NCBI GenBank assembly: GCA_016715425.1
Contig: JADKAC010000005.1
Span: 806,001 to 870,000 of the forward strand
Source of the DNA: Bacteroidota bacterium
GTDB lineage: Bacteria > Bacteroidota > Bacteroidia > Chitinophagales > BACL12
DNA: 64,000 bases
Direction of reading: 5' to 3'
Below, in pieces: positions 9,302-18,995 of this stretch. Made by a program: the position numbers and the translations under genes. Position 1 is the stretch's first letter, and each line of letters begins with the position of its first letter. The notes beneath the pieces were generated by a model. It worked only from the letters and a program-made list of their open reading frames with translations. It was not told where the DNA came from and did no database searches.

Positions 9302-10291
9302 TTGAATTCTGCAAGTGAAATAAAATATTTAGTGATAAATAATCCATATCCCTTCGGGATGTTAACGCCAGGCAGAAATTGGAGTGCGGGAAGTGAGTAC
9401 AGGTTTGGGTTTAACGGACAAGAACAGGTAGATGAAGTGTATGGAAACGGGAATTTAAATACTGCAATGTTTTGGGAATATGATACAAGATTGGGAAGGA
9501 GGTGGAATGTTGATCCAGTAGTTGTACATTGGGAAAGCAGCTATGTTACCTTCTCAGGAAGCCCAATAACGAAAACAGACATCAACGGAGATAATGCAGA
9601 TTGGGTTGAAAAGAAAGACGGAAGTATTGCATGGGATGATAATGCTAACAGCCAATCTTCAACAAAAGAAGGGAAACCTATTTAGGTAAGAATTTAACTT
9701 TTACTTTCAATAGCACTATTGACGCAGGGCTTTGGGACGGACCAGGTGGAAGTAGCCCGGCGGGGAGATAAATTAACTTCAACACTTTCACTATCTGCAT
9801 CAGAAAACTCAAAAGGACAATTAACAGGTTTGAATGCAACATCTTCTGTAAAAATTGGCGATACTCCATTTGGAACCGCAAGAGATTATTTTCCGGGCTT
9901 AGGGAGTAATCAAAATAAGTTTACTTTTAGTCAATCATCAAATGCTGATGGAACTTTAGGCGGATTCAGTTTAAATTTTGAGCAACATGCAAGTGTTTCC
10001 CCTATAGAGCAGTTGGGCCTAAAAGTAATGGGATATGATATTGTAAATGTAGCTCAAGGTATTTCTTTGAATTATTCTAGCAGTAAACTTTCAATTTCAG
10101 CAGCGACAGACGTTTTTCCTTCAGCATCTTTAGCGGTTAATGGTATACAACTTTTTCAGTATGACCAACCTTCATTTAAAGCAACTCATGGTAGAAATAG
10201 CAGTTTTATTGATAACGGCATGGGAGGAGTTGAATTAGAAACCACCCCAAGAAGACCTGCACCATCACTTATTAAACGGTACTCAAAATAG
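9302..10291 (+). pseudogene. RHS orphan tip D, known-looking beta-rich tip of unknown function
   Basis: TTG start at 9302, placed exactly as the ATGs of the other tips: TATTTTTA, four bases, TTG. It continues MNSASEIKYLVINNPYPFGM and FWEYDTRLGRRWNVDP. A missing base at about 9682 and an extra G near 9763 break it; rejoined it reads NLTFTFNSTIDAGLWDGPGG, PAGDKLTSTLSLSASEN, LNFEQHASVSPIEQLGLKVM and SISAATDVFPSASLAVNG. This last half recurs in Bacteroidota RHS tips; no catalytic motif is evident to me. The partner membrane gene begins 5 bp after the stop. Confidence 0.65.
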
Positions 10292-10296
10292 GGAAA

Positions 10297-10698
10297 ATGC
10301 TAAAAAGTTCAGTAGTAAATATATTGTTGTTTTGGTTCATTAAATACGTCATTTTTTACCTCTTTATGATGTTTAATAATAGTAATTACGCTTTATTAAA
10401 AGTGAACGAGATTAAGACTGGAGAAGACTTGTTTTATTACTTGTGGTTGTTCTTGTTTTTGCCTATTGTTTCTATTGTAGTTTTTACTGCTCCAACATAT
10501 TACTTATTTAAAGTTAAGGGTATTATATACGTCATTTTAATTGCATGCTTAGTAATTGTCATAGAATATTTTATGTACACTTTGCTTGCCTCACAGGCTA
10601 ATTGGATTAACGGAATTTACAATGGTATTATTACTGTTATTATTTTTCTATTATTCTTTTACAAGCCAATGAAACTTCGTATTGAACATGGACGGTAA
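10297..10698 (+). CDS. Putative immunity integral membrane protein of cassette D
   Basis: 133 aa with four hydrophobic segments: VNILLFWFIKYVIFYLFMMF, LFLFLPIVSIVVFTAPTYYL, VILIACLVIVIEYFMYTLL and IITVIIFLLFFY. Starts ATG 5 bp after tip D. Frame intact. No family recognised; assigned by position and by analogy with cassette B, whose partner is also polytopic. Confidence 0.62.
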   Translation: MLKSSVVNILLFWFIKYVIFYLFMMFNNSNYALLKVNEIKTGEDLFYYLWLFLFLPIVSIVVFTAPTYYLFKVKGIIYVILIACLVIVIEYFMYTLLASQANWINGIYNGIITVIIFLLFFYKPMKLRIEHGR

Positions 10699-10813
10699 GA
10701 AGGATTTACAGCTGTCTTGTCCAATTTAGTGCAACAAATTTAAATCTTGCAAAGATTTTAAAATTTGATCACTGCTACAATAGGGTTTTAAATATTTATA
10801 ATGATAAATAAAA

Positions 10814-10842
10814 CTGTTTTAACGTTGAGTACATTTTACTTC
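10814..10842 (+). promoter_or_regulatory. Conserved element 69 bp upstream of tip E
   Basis: CTGTTTTAACG followed directly by TTGAGTACATTTTACTTC; 26 of 29 positions equal the copy before tip B and the distance to the ATG is the same (97 bp from its first base). Confidence 0.6.
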
Positions 10843-10910
10843 AACTTGTGGTCAATTCAATCGTTAAATTAAACTCTCAATTCTTCCAAATGTATCATTA
10901 CATTTATAAG

Positions 10911-11951
10911 ATGAAACCATTTAATTTTCTACCTCCAGACCCCTATCCCTTCGGGATGTTAACGCCGGGGAGAAATTGGAGCAGCGGAAGTGAATACAGG
11001 TTTGGGTTTAACGGCAAAGAGAGCGATTCAGAAACGTATGGTGAAGGAAATATTTATGATTATGGTTTTAGGATTTATAATCCACGTTTAGGAAAGTTTT
11101 TGAGTGTTGATCCTCTGGATAGAGTCTATGTATGGCTATCACCTTATGCATTTGCTGACAATAGCCCAATAGCTTATACTGACTTAGATGGTCTTGAACG
11201 ATATTATTCTGCCAAAGGAATTTATGCTGGGCCAATTGGAAATTCTACCGAATTAAGAGTGCTTTCTGACGAAGGAATGAACGAATTTAAAAACTATCAA
11301 AATGGCATTTGTGACCCTAATTACTTGTTTGATTATGAGAGTTATTCGTATCATTCAGCAGATCAAGAGGTACAAACCTCTATTTCGAAAACAATTTATC
11401 AAGATTTAGGTAAAGGAGCTATTGCTAAAAAAATATTCAAGCCGATAAATTTTCCAAAAAATCCACCAGTAATGGAAACAGATCGAAATGACAAATCAGG
11501 AACAATTACTGTTTACTCTCAGAAACAATTTGCCGGAGAATATTTAAATGACAATTATTATAACTAACTCGCCACTTTTAACCATGAAAACCAACATGTA
11601 GCCAACATTCAATCGAGTAAAAGCCCTGGAATCGATGGATTCACCCATTTTGATATAGGTATGAATATGGTTAAAAATAGTGGAGTTTTTGGCCAAACTA
11701 CTCAAGGTTTTCAGACTTATACATTTAATAGAAATCTACATGGATACCTACAGGAGCAAAGTAATTATTTGTCTCAACGATTATTTAATAGTGATGACCC
11801 ACTAAAAGAATATAAAAATTCTGAGTATCAGTATTATTATAAAAAATATATTAATAATGTGGATGAATTTAATAAAAACTCAAGCGGAATTAAAATAAAA
11901 GCCCATGATAAGCTAATATTAGCAAATCAAATTATAGAAGATAGAAAATGA
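10911..11951 (+). pseudogene. RHS orphan tip E with HENQH zincin-like protease domain behind an in-frame stop
   Basis: ATG 10911 is chosen over the upstream in-frame codons because it follows TACATTTA plus four bases as in the other tips. Leader MKPFNFLPPDP, then YPFGMLTPGRNWSSGSEYRF and NPRLGKFLSVDPLD. The frame runs to TAA at 11565-11567 (NDNYYN, stop) and continues in the same frame as LATFNHENQHVANIQSSK, FTHFDIGMNMV and IKAHDKLILANQII to 11951. HENQH fits the HExxH zinc-protease motif, so the stop removes the presumed active site. No compensating frame is visible, so this is a nonsense change rather than an indel. The downstream lipoprotein starts within the stop (ATGA). Confidence 0.66.
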
Positions 11952-12518
11952 AGATATTTTATACCTTTCTTATAATAATTTTTTTAGGGTGCACCCAATA
12001 TTCTAGAATTATTCCAGAAATTACCAACTTAGAAATTATAAAGATTGATCGGAATAAGTATGATTGTATGGAATGTTTAATTAAAATTAATTTACAAGTT
12101 TATAACGGCACAAGTATGGACTTGCTCTATTGTAAAATGCCTTTATCGAATATTTGTACTAGAACTCCAAAAGTGATGATTTTACGCTTGTTTTGGATAC
12201 TGCCAAAATACCTCCCTTCGCTTGGGATTTTCACTTTAAGGATGCAAGGGAATTGCCACTTTTTTATTATGACTTAGTTGATACTTGTAGGGTTTGTAAT
12301 GATAGTATAAATATATTTTGGAAGTCCTCTTCTAAAAATAATATTGATTTATATTTAAGTACACTAGCATTTTGCTCTGATACAAATGTTATGAGGAATT
12401 TTATCAATATTTGGCGGATTCTGATTTTTATATAAGATTTAATAATCCTATAGATAATAAAATAATATATGCAAGGAAATCAGACAATTTTTTATATAAT
12501 ATTATTCAAGCACAATAG
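11948..12518 (+). pseudogene. Putative immunity lipoprotein of cassette E, two frameshifts
   Basis: MKIFYTFLIIIFLG then Cys: a lipoprotein signal with FLGC lipobox. It overlaps the toxin stop (ATGA). Two single-base losses, in the A run near 12170 and the T run near 12411, interrupt it; rejoined it reads KSDDFTLVLDTAKIPPFAWD, DTCRVCNDSINIFWKSS and LADSDFYIRFNNPIDNK, ending at 12518. Predicted about 190 residues with several Cys in the lipidated domain. A periplasm-facing lipoprotein would suit a toxin with a protease motif acting outside the cytoplasm. Confidence 0.62.
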
Positions 12519-12622
12519 GAATTGTCGGGAATATATAGAAGCACATTTCAGAATGTTTCAAAAAGCAATTAAAAATTAACAATAATCTCAATACAAATAT
12601 TGTATTTCATTAATTCAATTCA

Positions 12623-13690
12623 GTGAAAATACTATTAAATATCAAAGCCTCACATCACTATCCCTTCGGGATGTTAACGCCGGGAAGAAATTGGAGTGCG
12701 GGAAATGAATACAGGTTTGGGTTTTCCGGAATGGAGCAGGATAATGAATTACATGGAAATGGAAACAGCTATGATTTTAATTTTAGAATTTATGATTCAA
12801 GAGTAGGTAGATTTTTATCTACTGACCCTTTAGAAAAAGAATTCGCATGGAATAGCACCTATGCTTATGCAATGAATAGAGTAATTGATGGTGTTGATTT
12901 AGAAGGTTCTGAATATGTAGATGGTGATGAATCAAGAGTTTCAATCGTTGATGGGATTATCAAACTCAAGCTTGAAAACATGACGGGCCCTATAGAAATG
13001 TGGTATATCAAATGAGGCACATGGAAATGATCCAGGAGTAATTTTAGAAGTGCTTGACGTAACAATTACAGATGCTACAAATGCTTATAATCAACCATCA
13101 ATTGTCTATCATACAAAAACAGAACAAATAGATAGGCAAGGGAATAAAAAAATTCTATTGATAACACCCAGTCTAAAACGTCAGCTGTTACTTATATAAT
13201 CACTTCTAACAAAGCGCTCAGTCGAGCAAATGCAGCAATTGCAGTTTTAGGCTATGCAGAAGACTATCTTAATGGAAAAGCGCAGGCTATGATAGATGAG
13301 GATAATAATCTAATAAATCAGCATACAAAATTTGCTCATCAGGCTTTAAATGCTGTTAATAAAGCCTCAGGTGATGGAGGTTATATAGAAAACAACTTTA
13401 TGTCTGGCAAAGAAACAGGTACTCATTTGAGCAATATAGCTAATTTTATTTTAAGTGGAACTGTTGGATATAGTGATGAATCAATAGCACAAGATGCAGG
13501 TTTTTCAAATGTAAGTGATTATAATAAAGCAATTAAAGACACTGCCATTCCAATTATGAAAAACATATCTAATAATTACAAAGAGTTTGGTACATATAAA
13601 ACGGAATTTACTGGTGGCGGAGGTCTTGATGGCTTTAAGGGAAATGAGGTGCCAGTGTTCCAATCATTAAAAACAGAAGATAATAAATAA
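12623..13690 (+). pseudogene. RHS orphan tip F, unknown toxin domain, two frameshifts
   Basis: GTG start at 12623 with leader peptide VKILLNIKAS, then HHYPFGMLTPGRNWSAGNEY and FRIYDSRVGRFLSTDP. It lacks the clear TAnnTTTA leader of the others (TAATTCAA sits at the matching place). Frame breaks near 13008 (one extra base) and 13148-13154 (one A missing); rejoined it gives NEAHGNDPGVILEVLDVTIT, SKTSAVTYIITSNKALSRAN and AEDYLNGKAQAMIDEDNNLI to VPVFQSLKTEDNK. The helical 200-residue end is not one I recognise. A lipoprotein gene begins 11 bp downstream. Confidence 0.62.
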
Positions 13691-13701
13691 TTAATTTCTA
13701 C

Positions 13702-14046
13702 GTGAAATATAATATTCTTTTATTGCTATTAGGTGCATTTAGTATTTTATCTTGCAATGAATGCACAGATTCTTTTGCTTATGAATTCATTCAGGATGAT
13801 ATGAAAGCGGGAATTTTAAATCCTCAAACCGTTATTTTTTTACCATTGGATAGTGTCGTAATAATCAAAGAAAATAAAGATATTTCAATTTCCTCAAGAT
13901 ATGTTCAAGTATCAAAATGGGCAATTGACTCAACAGATTTCATTTACAAAGTGAAATGCTTAGGGCGTGGTGAATGGGAAATATTAGAAAAAGAAACTAC
14001 AAGCCGGTTTTATAAAATAAAAGGGACACAATATCAAATACAATAG
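13702..14046 (+). CDS. Putative immunity lipoprotein of cassette F
   Basis: 114 aa from a GTG start; the signal peptide ends in FSILSC, a lipobox, followed by NECTDSFAYEF. The frame is intact. It sits 11 bp after tip F and is the last rightward gene before the orientation of the array flips. Lipidation predicts inner- or outer-membrane anchoring on the periplasmic side. No family recognised. Confidence 0.6.
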   Translation: MKYNILLLLLGAFSILSCNECTDSFAYEFIQDDMKAGILNPQTVIFLPLDSVVIIKENKDISISSRYVQVSKWAIDSTDFIYKVKCLGRGEWEILEKETTSRFYKIKGTQYQIQ

Positions 14047-14076
14047 ATGATTTTTTTCGGATTCAGAATAACAATA

Positions 14077-14155
14077 GTCTTTATAAATTTAAAGAGTAAT
14101 TAGAAAATTAAAAGTATATGTTTATTCAAAGTAAAATAACACAAGGTTAAAACGG
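14077..14155 (-). promoter_or_regulatory. Orphaned leader of a lost leftward RHS cassette
   Basis: Reading leftward from 14155: CCGTTTTAACC then TTGTGTTATTTTACTTT, a close match to the element before tips B, E and H; then TTTAAATTTATAAAG at 14094-14080, almost the leader of tip H (CTTTAAATTTATAAGATG), but without an ATG. The distance between the two parts is about 21 bp shorter than elsewhere. No RHS body follows: the sequence runs straight into the end of the rightward cassette F. Confidence 0.5.
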
Positions 14156-14202
14156 TTTTGTTTATATTTTTATTTGTATTAATTTTGTTTGAACCCAGCT
14201 GG

Positions 14203-14227
14203 AACAAAGACCCTCTAGGGCTTTGTT
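14203..14227. terminator. Bidirectional hairpin terminator between convergent cassettes F and G
   Basis: AACAAAG and CCCT pair with AGGG and CTTTGTT around a very short loop (11 pairs on paper, one bulged A), followed on the plus strand by a T-rich stretch and on the other side by A/T-rich sequence. It lies between convergent genes. Confidence 0.7.
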
Positions 14228-14243
14228 ATTTCTGATTTTGTTT

Positions 14244-14657
14244 TTATTTTCTCTTAAACTCATATCGCTCTCCTCCTTCTTCTCCCTTCCATAAAAAAAG
14301 ATTGCGCCAAGGTGGTTTATTTTCCAGAAAATTACTTCCAGAGATTAATAATGAGTGACCGTATCTATAATGTCGATTGGAAGTTTCAGTAAAATCTAAA
14401 TCAACTTTCCAAGGAATTTGGTCCCATGATTTTCGCTCTTTTTCAATTGTCCATTTTCCATTACCCCCAAACTTTTCCCCTTCATACTCATCATGAAAAA
14501 ATAATTCAGCAGGTATTGATGTGGCTGTAAATGTTCCGTCGTCTTTAAGAATTAACTGAGCACCATCAGCGTTAAACCATATTCCTGTTATTTCATTCTT
14601 TGCAGGAACCGAACCCCACAGCCAATAAACAGAAACGGGAATAAGATTATCAGACAT
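14244..14657 (-). CDS. Putative immunity protein of cassette G
   Basis: 137 aa without signal peptide. GIWFNADGAQLILKDDGTFT and GNGKWTIEKE alternate strands as in small lipocalin-like or META-type barrels, and it ends with LFLWKGEEGGERYEFKRK. It starts 13 bp after the tip-G stop and its frame is intact, so cassette G is the one fully intact toxin-immunity pair in the array. Soluble, hence a cytoplasmic site of action for toxin G is likely. Fold guess is from pattern only. Confidence 0.62.
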   Translation of the reverse strand: MSDNLIPVSVYWLWGSVPAKNEITGIWFNADGAQLILKDDGTFTATSIPAELFFHDEYEGEKFGGNGKWTIEKERKSWDQIPWKVDLDFTETSNRHYRYGHSLLISGSNFLENKPPWRNLFLWKGEEGGERYEFKRK

Positions 14658-14670
14658 GTCACTGGTTGTT

Positions 14671-15639
14671 TCATTTCATATTGATTGTTTCTGTCCATTT
14701 AAAATCCTGATAAGTTTCTGACATAGGACCTACTTGCAAATAATTATTTAATGGAGTGCCGATGTATTTGCTCCACCACTGTGTATAACCAATAAGAGGC
14801 GGATGTGTTGCTGAACTTATAGATGACCGGTTTGAAACCATGAACTCTACTGTTGCCACTTTCTTCTCAACATCAACCGCTGTTACTTTATATGTCAAAG
14901 AGAAAGAACCCAAATAAGTTACTGCAAGATTTCCTGTTTGTCCTGCTGTAGCCAGTGTTGAATAATCTCTCATATACTTGGGAACACCTTCAAGTCCTCC
15001 TAAGTTATAGTCATTGTTATCTTCCAATTTACCTCCTGTAGCAATACGATTTGCTATCAATTTTCTTGTTTCCTCAATATGCTCATGTGTTTTAAGTAAT
15101 TCAGTGAAAGGGTCACCATTAAAAAAGTGATGCTCTAATGGTCCCTGTCCAGTTAGCCACTCTTGACCCACTTGAAACGGAGTAGCATTATCATAAGCTT
15201 TTCTATTTACACCATCATGCCATTCAGCTCCCGGACCTTCTTTGGGTATTGTATTAAAGCCCCATTCTTTTGCTACTTGATAAACATCCGGAGTTTCTGC
15301 TAAGTCATGATTTCTTGAATATCTCCGTGCTGCTCTCTCTGCTCTTTTTTCTGACCCATAAAGACCGAAGGGGTCATTATAAAGTATTGGATTATTATTA
15401 AAAGTGGAGTAACTGGATTGCCATGAGAAAGGAACAGGGTCAAGATTCCACCTTCTGCCCAATCGTGGATCATACTGCCAAAATTCCGCAGTATAACTAT
15501 TTCCATTTCCATACACTTTATCTACCTGTTCCTGTCCGCCAAACCCAAACCTATACTCACTTCCAGAGCTCCACTGCCGTCCAGGCATTAACATCCCAAA
15601 GGGATAGTGAGGTGAGAGTGATGAATTGTACTTATTCAT
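14671..15639 (-). CDS. RHS orphan tip G (intact)
   Basis: ATG 15639 follows TACATTTA plus four bases. MNKYNSSLSP leader, HYPFGMLMPGRQWSSGSEYR, AEFWQYDPRLGRRWNLDP, then a unique 230-residue end: GSEKRAERAARRYSRNHDLA, LEHHFFNGDPFTELLKTHEH, YLGSFSLTYKVTAVDVEKKV and SATHPPLIGYTQWWSKYIGT. This end type recurs in Bacteroidota RHS proteins; its activity is unknown to me. At 322 codons it is the only tip without any frame damage. A possible TTG -33-type site lies 16-19 bp before the leader box. Confidence 0.75.
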   Translation of the reverse strand: MNKYNSSLSPHYPFGMLMPGRQWSSGSEYRFGFGGQEQVDKVYGNGNSYTAEFWQYDPRLGRRWNLDPVPFSWQSSYSTFNNNPILYNDPFGLYGSEKRAERAARRYSRNHDLAETPDVYQVAKEWGFNTIPKEGPGAEWHDGVNRKAYDNATPFQVGQEWLTGQGPLEHHFFNGDPFTELLKTHEHIEETRKLIANRIATGGKLEDNNDYNLGGLEGVPKYMRDYSTLATAGQTGNLAVTYLGSFSLTYKVTAVDVEKKVATVEFMVSNRSSISSATHPPLIGYTQWWSKYIGTPLNNYLQVGPMSETYQDFKWTETINMK

Positions 15640-15789
15640 GTTATAAATGTAAACTTTACTTTCTAATCAATAAGAGTAAAATTTTTTTATAATAAGAGAC
15701 CAAAATGACCTGTTCAATTTTATACATAGCAAAGTGCTCCCCAAACAATTTTAATAGTTTTTCAAAAATTACATGAAAAAATAAATTTA

Positions 15790-16245
15790 TTACTTTGTTT
15801 GAATATTAATAGAATTTTCTTCAAATAAGCGTAATAAATATTCTCCTAAGTCATAACTACTATAATTACCTTTTACTCCTCCTGTATTGCATCCGGTATG
15901 TTGTAAAATTCTCGCATAATGACTCAATCCAATATAAATTATAAAACACTCCTCTTTCCCATTACAATAATTGAAAATACGAATGCTGGCAATTTTAGAT
16001 TTTTCGTCCCTAATACCTGAATCAGAGTTCTCAAATATTTTTTTAAACTCACTTAAGTGAATTTTGTCAAAAATTTTTAATGTGTCGCTAGAATAAGAGA
16101 AGTCAACTTGAAATGTATGATTCACCATAACAATTAAAGAATCTGTTTGTAAGCAATTAAATTTTAATTGAGAATCGTTTCTATTTGGTAAGCAAGAAAA
16201 GAATAACCAAATAAATACAATCATATAAAATAATAGCCTAATCAT
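15790..16245 (-). CDS. Putative immunity lipoprotein of cassette H
   Basis: 151 aa; MIRLLFYMIVFIWLFFSC is a lipoprotein signal with an FFSC lipobox. A later Cys-containing part, RIFNYCNGKEECFIIYIG and HTGCNTGG, could form disulfides in the periplasm. The ATG overlaps the TGA of tip H (ATGA). Intact although its partner tip is broken. Family not recognised. Confidence 0.62.
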   Translation of the reverse strand: MIRLLFYMIVFIWLFFSCLPNRNDSQLKFNCLQTDSLIVMVNHTFQVDFSYSSDTLKIFDKIHLSEFKKIFENSDSGIRDEKSKIASIRIFNYCNGKEECFIIYIGLSHYARILQHTGCNTGGVKGNYSSYDLGEYLLRLFEENSINIQTK

Positions 16246-17237
16246 TTGTCGATCTTTGTTTCTATTTCGCCAAGATATGTTGAATAGATTCCAGTTCTCA
16301 TGAGGGAAACCCCGGGAGGATCTGCTTTTACAAGGACAGATTTCCCAGTCATTGTGGGTTTCAATGAACCTCGGAGTTTTGATTCAAATAAAACAGGATC
16401 ATTACAAGTACCCCAAAAACATTCAGGATTAGAAGTACCATAGGAGGTTACATTTGAACCTGCAGCAATTCCATAAGACCATGAAGTTTGAAATGACCAA
16501 CCTTTGAATAGGTCTCTATCTAAGGAATAATATTTTGAAACATTATCATCCCTAGCGGGATTGTAATTTACTTCTCCCTTTCATAAATGAAATGTCCGGC
16601 GTGCCTGCTCCTAGCCCAATGCCTGCGGAGAAATATGCGAAAGTTTTTCCTTTATCATCACCCTTATTTATATTTACTATATCTATTTCCATTTGACCAC
16701 TAACAACCAAACCCATCGAACCTGAAATGGATGCCATTTTTGCATCCGCATTGTAAGGTTTATTGACATCACCAAAAATGGACGTTATTTCAGGATCATT
16801 TAGAGTAATTGGGTTGATAGATTTAAGATCTATTTGTTGTTGAAGTTCCTTTGGTAGCATATTATAGTTGATAATAAAGGATTGATCTAAAGCCGTCCCA
16901 ATTTTCAAAATGGATAGCTCTTAGCTCCTTTTTGCAAGTAAAATGTAATTGTGTCCCCGCCAGGATCTGTTATGTAAATCGGGCAGTTATTAAATGCAGA
17001 ATATGGACTTAAAGCAGGATATTTTGATTGAGCCGGATCCACACTCATCCACCTCCCCAACCTTGCATCATATATCCTCGCTCCAAAGTCATAAGAATTT
17101 CCTTCTCCATACATTTCTGAATCGCTTTCTTTGCTGTTAAACCCAAACCTATATTCACTTCCAGCGCTCCAATTTCTACCTGGCATTAACATCCCGAAGG
17201 GATAATGATGCTGAGGTGATAAAGTGGTTAGGTTCAT
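16242..17237 (-). pseudogene. RHS orphan tip H, unknown toxin domain, two frameshifts
   Basis: ATG 17237 follows TAAATTTA plus four bases; leader MNLTTLSPQ, then HHYPFGMLMPGRNWSAGSEY and GARIYDARLGRWMSVDPAQ. Breaks at about 16913 (one base missing) and 16575 (one G extra). Rejoined: LKIGTALDQSFIINYNMLPK, SGSMGLVVSGQMEIDIVNIN, FAYFSAGIGLGAGTPDISFM, NYNPARDDNVSKYYSLDRDL and SNPECFWGTCNDPVLFESKL, ending with ETKIDK at the ATGA overlap. The glycine-rich middle recalls an outer-membrane or pore-like sheet; function unknown. Confidence 0.65.
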
Positions 17238-17306
17238 CTTATAAATTTAAAGATAGAATTGGAATTATTAAATTGAGGATTATGGCAAATGAATTTATAA
17301 TAATTA

Positions 17307-17335
17307 GTAATGAAAATTACGCAGGGTTAAAACAG
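17307..17335 (-). promoter_or_regulatory. Conserved element upstream of tip H
   Basis: Reading leftward from 17335: CTGTTTTAACCCTG then CGTAATTTTCATTAC. It shares CTGTTTTAA and the TG.GTA..ATTTT core with the copies before tips B and E and lies at the same distance from the ATG (98 bp). Confidence 0.5.
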
Positions 17336-17477
17336 TAATATTTATTTTTTATTGAGTTTAGAATCCGGATGATATTAAAAAAGAAAAACAGACTTTCTTT
17401 ATTATGCTTGATGCTTTCATCTGTAAGAAAAATTAAATGTTTCGCTGGGGCATGTGTTGCAGAGTGTGGAATAAAGC

Positions 17478-18025
17478 TTACTGCCTAATAAATAAATTGT
17501 TCCTCTCTATATTGAACAGAATACTTTCTATTCTATATACCCACTCAACCACATGATATTCTTCCTCCACATCCTCATAAAAAATATCAGGTAATTCCGT
17601 TTCATACAAACTTGAACCCGATAACACTTTAATTTTTAAATAGTGATTATGTAGCAGTTCAGCTTGGATTGTTGTCTCCTCTTCATTAATTAAATTCTCA
17701 TTTGTAAAATAATATTTGAATATATCTCCTGTCACGTCCACAGACTTATAAATGCCTGACGCATCAAACTTTTTTAGTTGAGTTTTTCCTTCATTTACCC
17801 AAAAAATATATGCAGCTTCAGAGATATTCCCGATGCAACCATAACAGCCCTTTATATAATATAGAATAGTATCAACGTCGTATCTTGAAAGAGAATCAAC
17901 CGTCCTACTCAATTCCTCACTAGGACTAATCACCTGCCTGCTGTTAATTTTTACCTGCTTAGCTGCATTGCAGTTAAAACTTGTATAACTTAAAAAATAA
18001 TTATCATTATTAAGTATCGCTTCAT
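17478..18025 (-). pseudogene. Putative secreted immunity protein of cassette I, frameshifted in signal peptide
   Basis: The ATG at 18025 begins MKRYLIMIIIF; one T missing in the run near 17990 stops it, and the next frame continues LSYTSFNCNAAKQVKINSRQ into SPSEELSRTVDSLSRYDVDT. The result is a signal peptide (possible lipobox ending at Cys 20) plus a 160-residue domain with CYGCIGN and VVEWVYRIESILFNIERNNL. It starts 18 bp after the tip-I stop. No family recognised. Confidence 0.6.
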
Positions 18026-18043
18026 AAAATTTATTTTATATAA

Positions 18044-18995
18044 TTACAGACCGTAAACAGTGTGTTTTTCGGCTTTACCGCCAAGATATTTTGGATCGCC
18101 TATTTGAACATCTAAGCCTGCTTTCTTGGCTCGCTTTACTTCCTTTTTTGTTTCATAAGTTCCGATCTGATAAACCTGCCGAGCAACGGTTTCGAAGGCC
18201 TCCACTATATCAGCATGCTTAACACTTATAATTTGAGGCTGTGTAAAACGGTAATAAGCATGACCACCAATTTCATGCAAAGTATTCAAACCTCGTAAAT
18301 AGGATGGCGCTGCTACAAGGCCATTTATATATCTCTCGCTATAGATATTAAAACTGTTGTAATTAGGATTTTCAACGACTCCTACAGTTTTGGGATTTCT
18401 AGCTACCCACGTTTTTTCTCCTGTTTTTAATGTCGCTCCGTTCAAGGATGATTCTCCTAGGCTCATATTATTTAGTTCAGCTATTGGCTCATTAAAATCT
18501 ACAACCATAAGTTCATTCACTTTCTCGCTATTTACGACACCGCCCAAATGATCGATAACAAAGAGTTGATCCTCATTATATTTTGTTCTGTCAAAATTAT
18601 TATCCATAGTTACTTTTCCTTTTTCTTCATTGTAACCAAATGGATTATTTGCGCCTAAAGAAGCTGTTAACCCCTCCTGTAAGATTTTATTTCCCTTCCT
18701 GGCTGGTTTTCACGGTATCTCCTAAAATATCAGTAAAGAAGATCGGATTATTGCTGAATGTTGAATATGAACTCCATGAAGGATTAGGTTTCGGGTCAAT
18801 ATTCCACCTTCTTCCTAACCGTGGATCATACTGCCAAAACTCCGCAGTATAGCTATTACCATTTCCAGACACCTCATGTACTTCCTCTTGACCTCCAAAC
18901 CCAAACCTGTACTCACTTCCCGCATTCCAATTTCTGCCCGGCGTTAACATCCCGAAGGGATAATGATTTGAAGGAAATGAATATGATAGTTTCAT
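18044..18995 (-). pseudogene. RHS orphan tip I with HEIGGH zincin-like domain
   Basis: ATG 18995 follows TATATTTA plus four bases; leader MKLSYSFPSN, then HYPFGMLTPGRNWNAGSEYR and AEFWQYDPRLGRRWNIDP. One A missing near 18689-18691 breaks it after VKTSQEGK; rejoined: NKILQEGLTASLGANNPFGY then KVTMDNNFDRTKYNEDQL. The end contains LNTLHEIGGHAYYRFTQPQ, a His-Glu-x3-His variant of a zinc-protease motif, and VEAFETVARQVYQIGTYETK with a downstream Glu. A peptidase or peptidoglycan-directed role is plausible but not proven. The partner is a secreted protein. Confidence 0.66.

Noticed and set aside
9719..9765. Separate gene starting MTQGFGTDQVEVARR
   Set aside because: These first codons are a shifted reading of the tip-D sequence (STIDAGLWDGPGG in the correct frame); the rest belongs to tip D.
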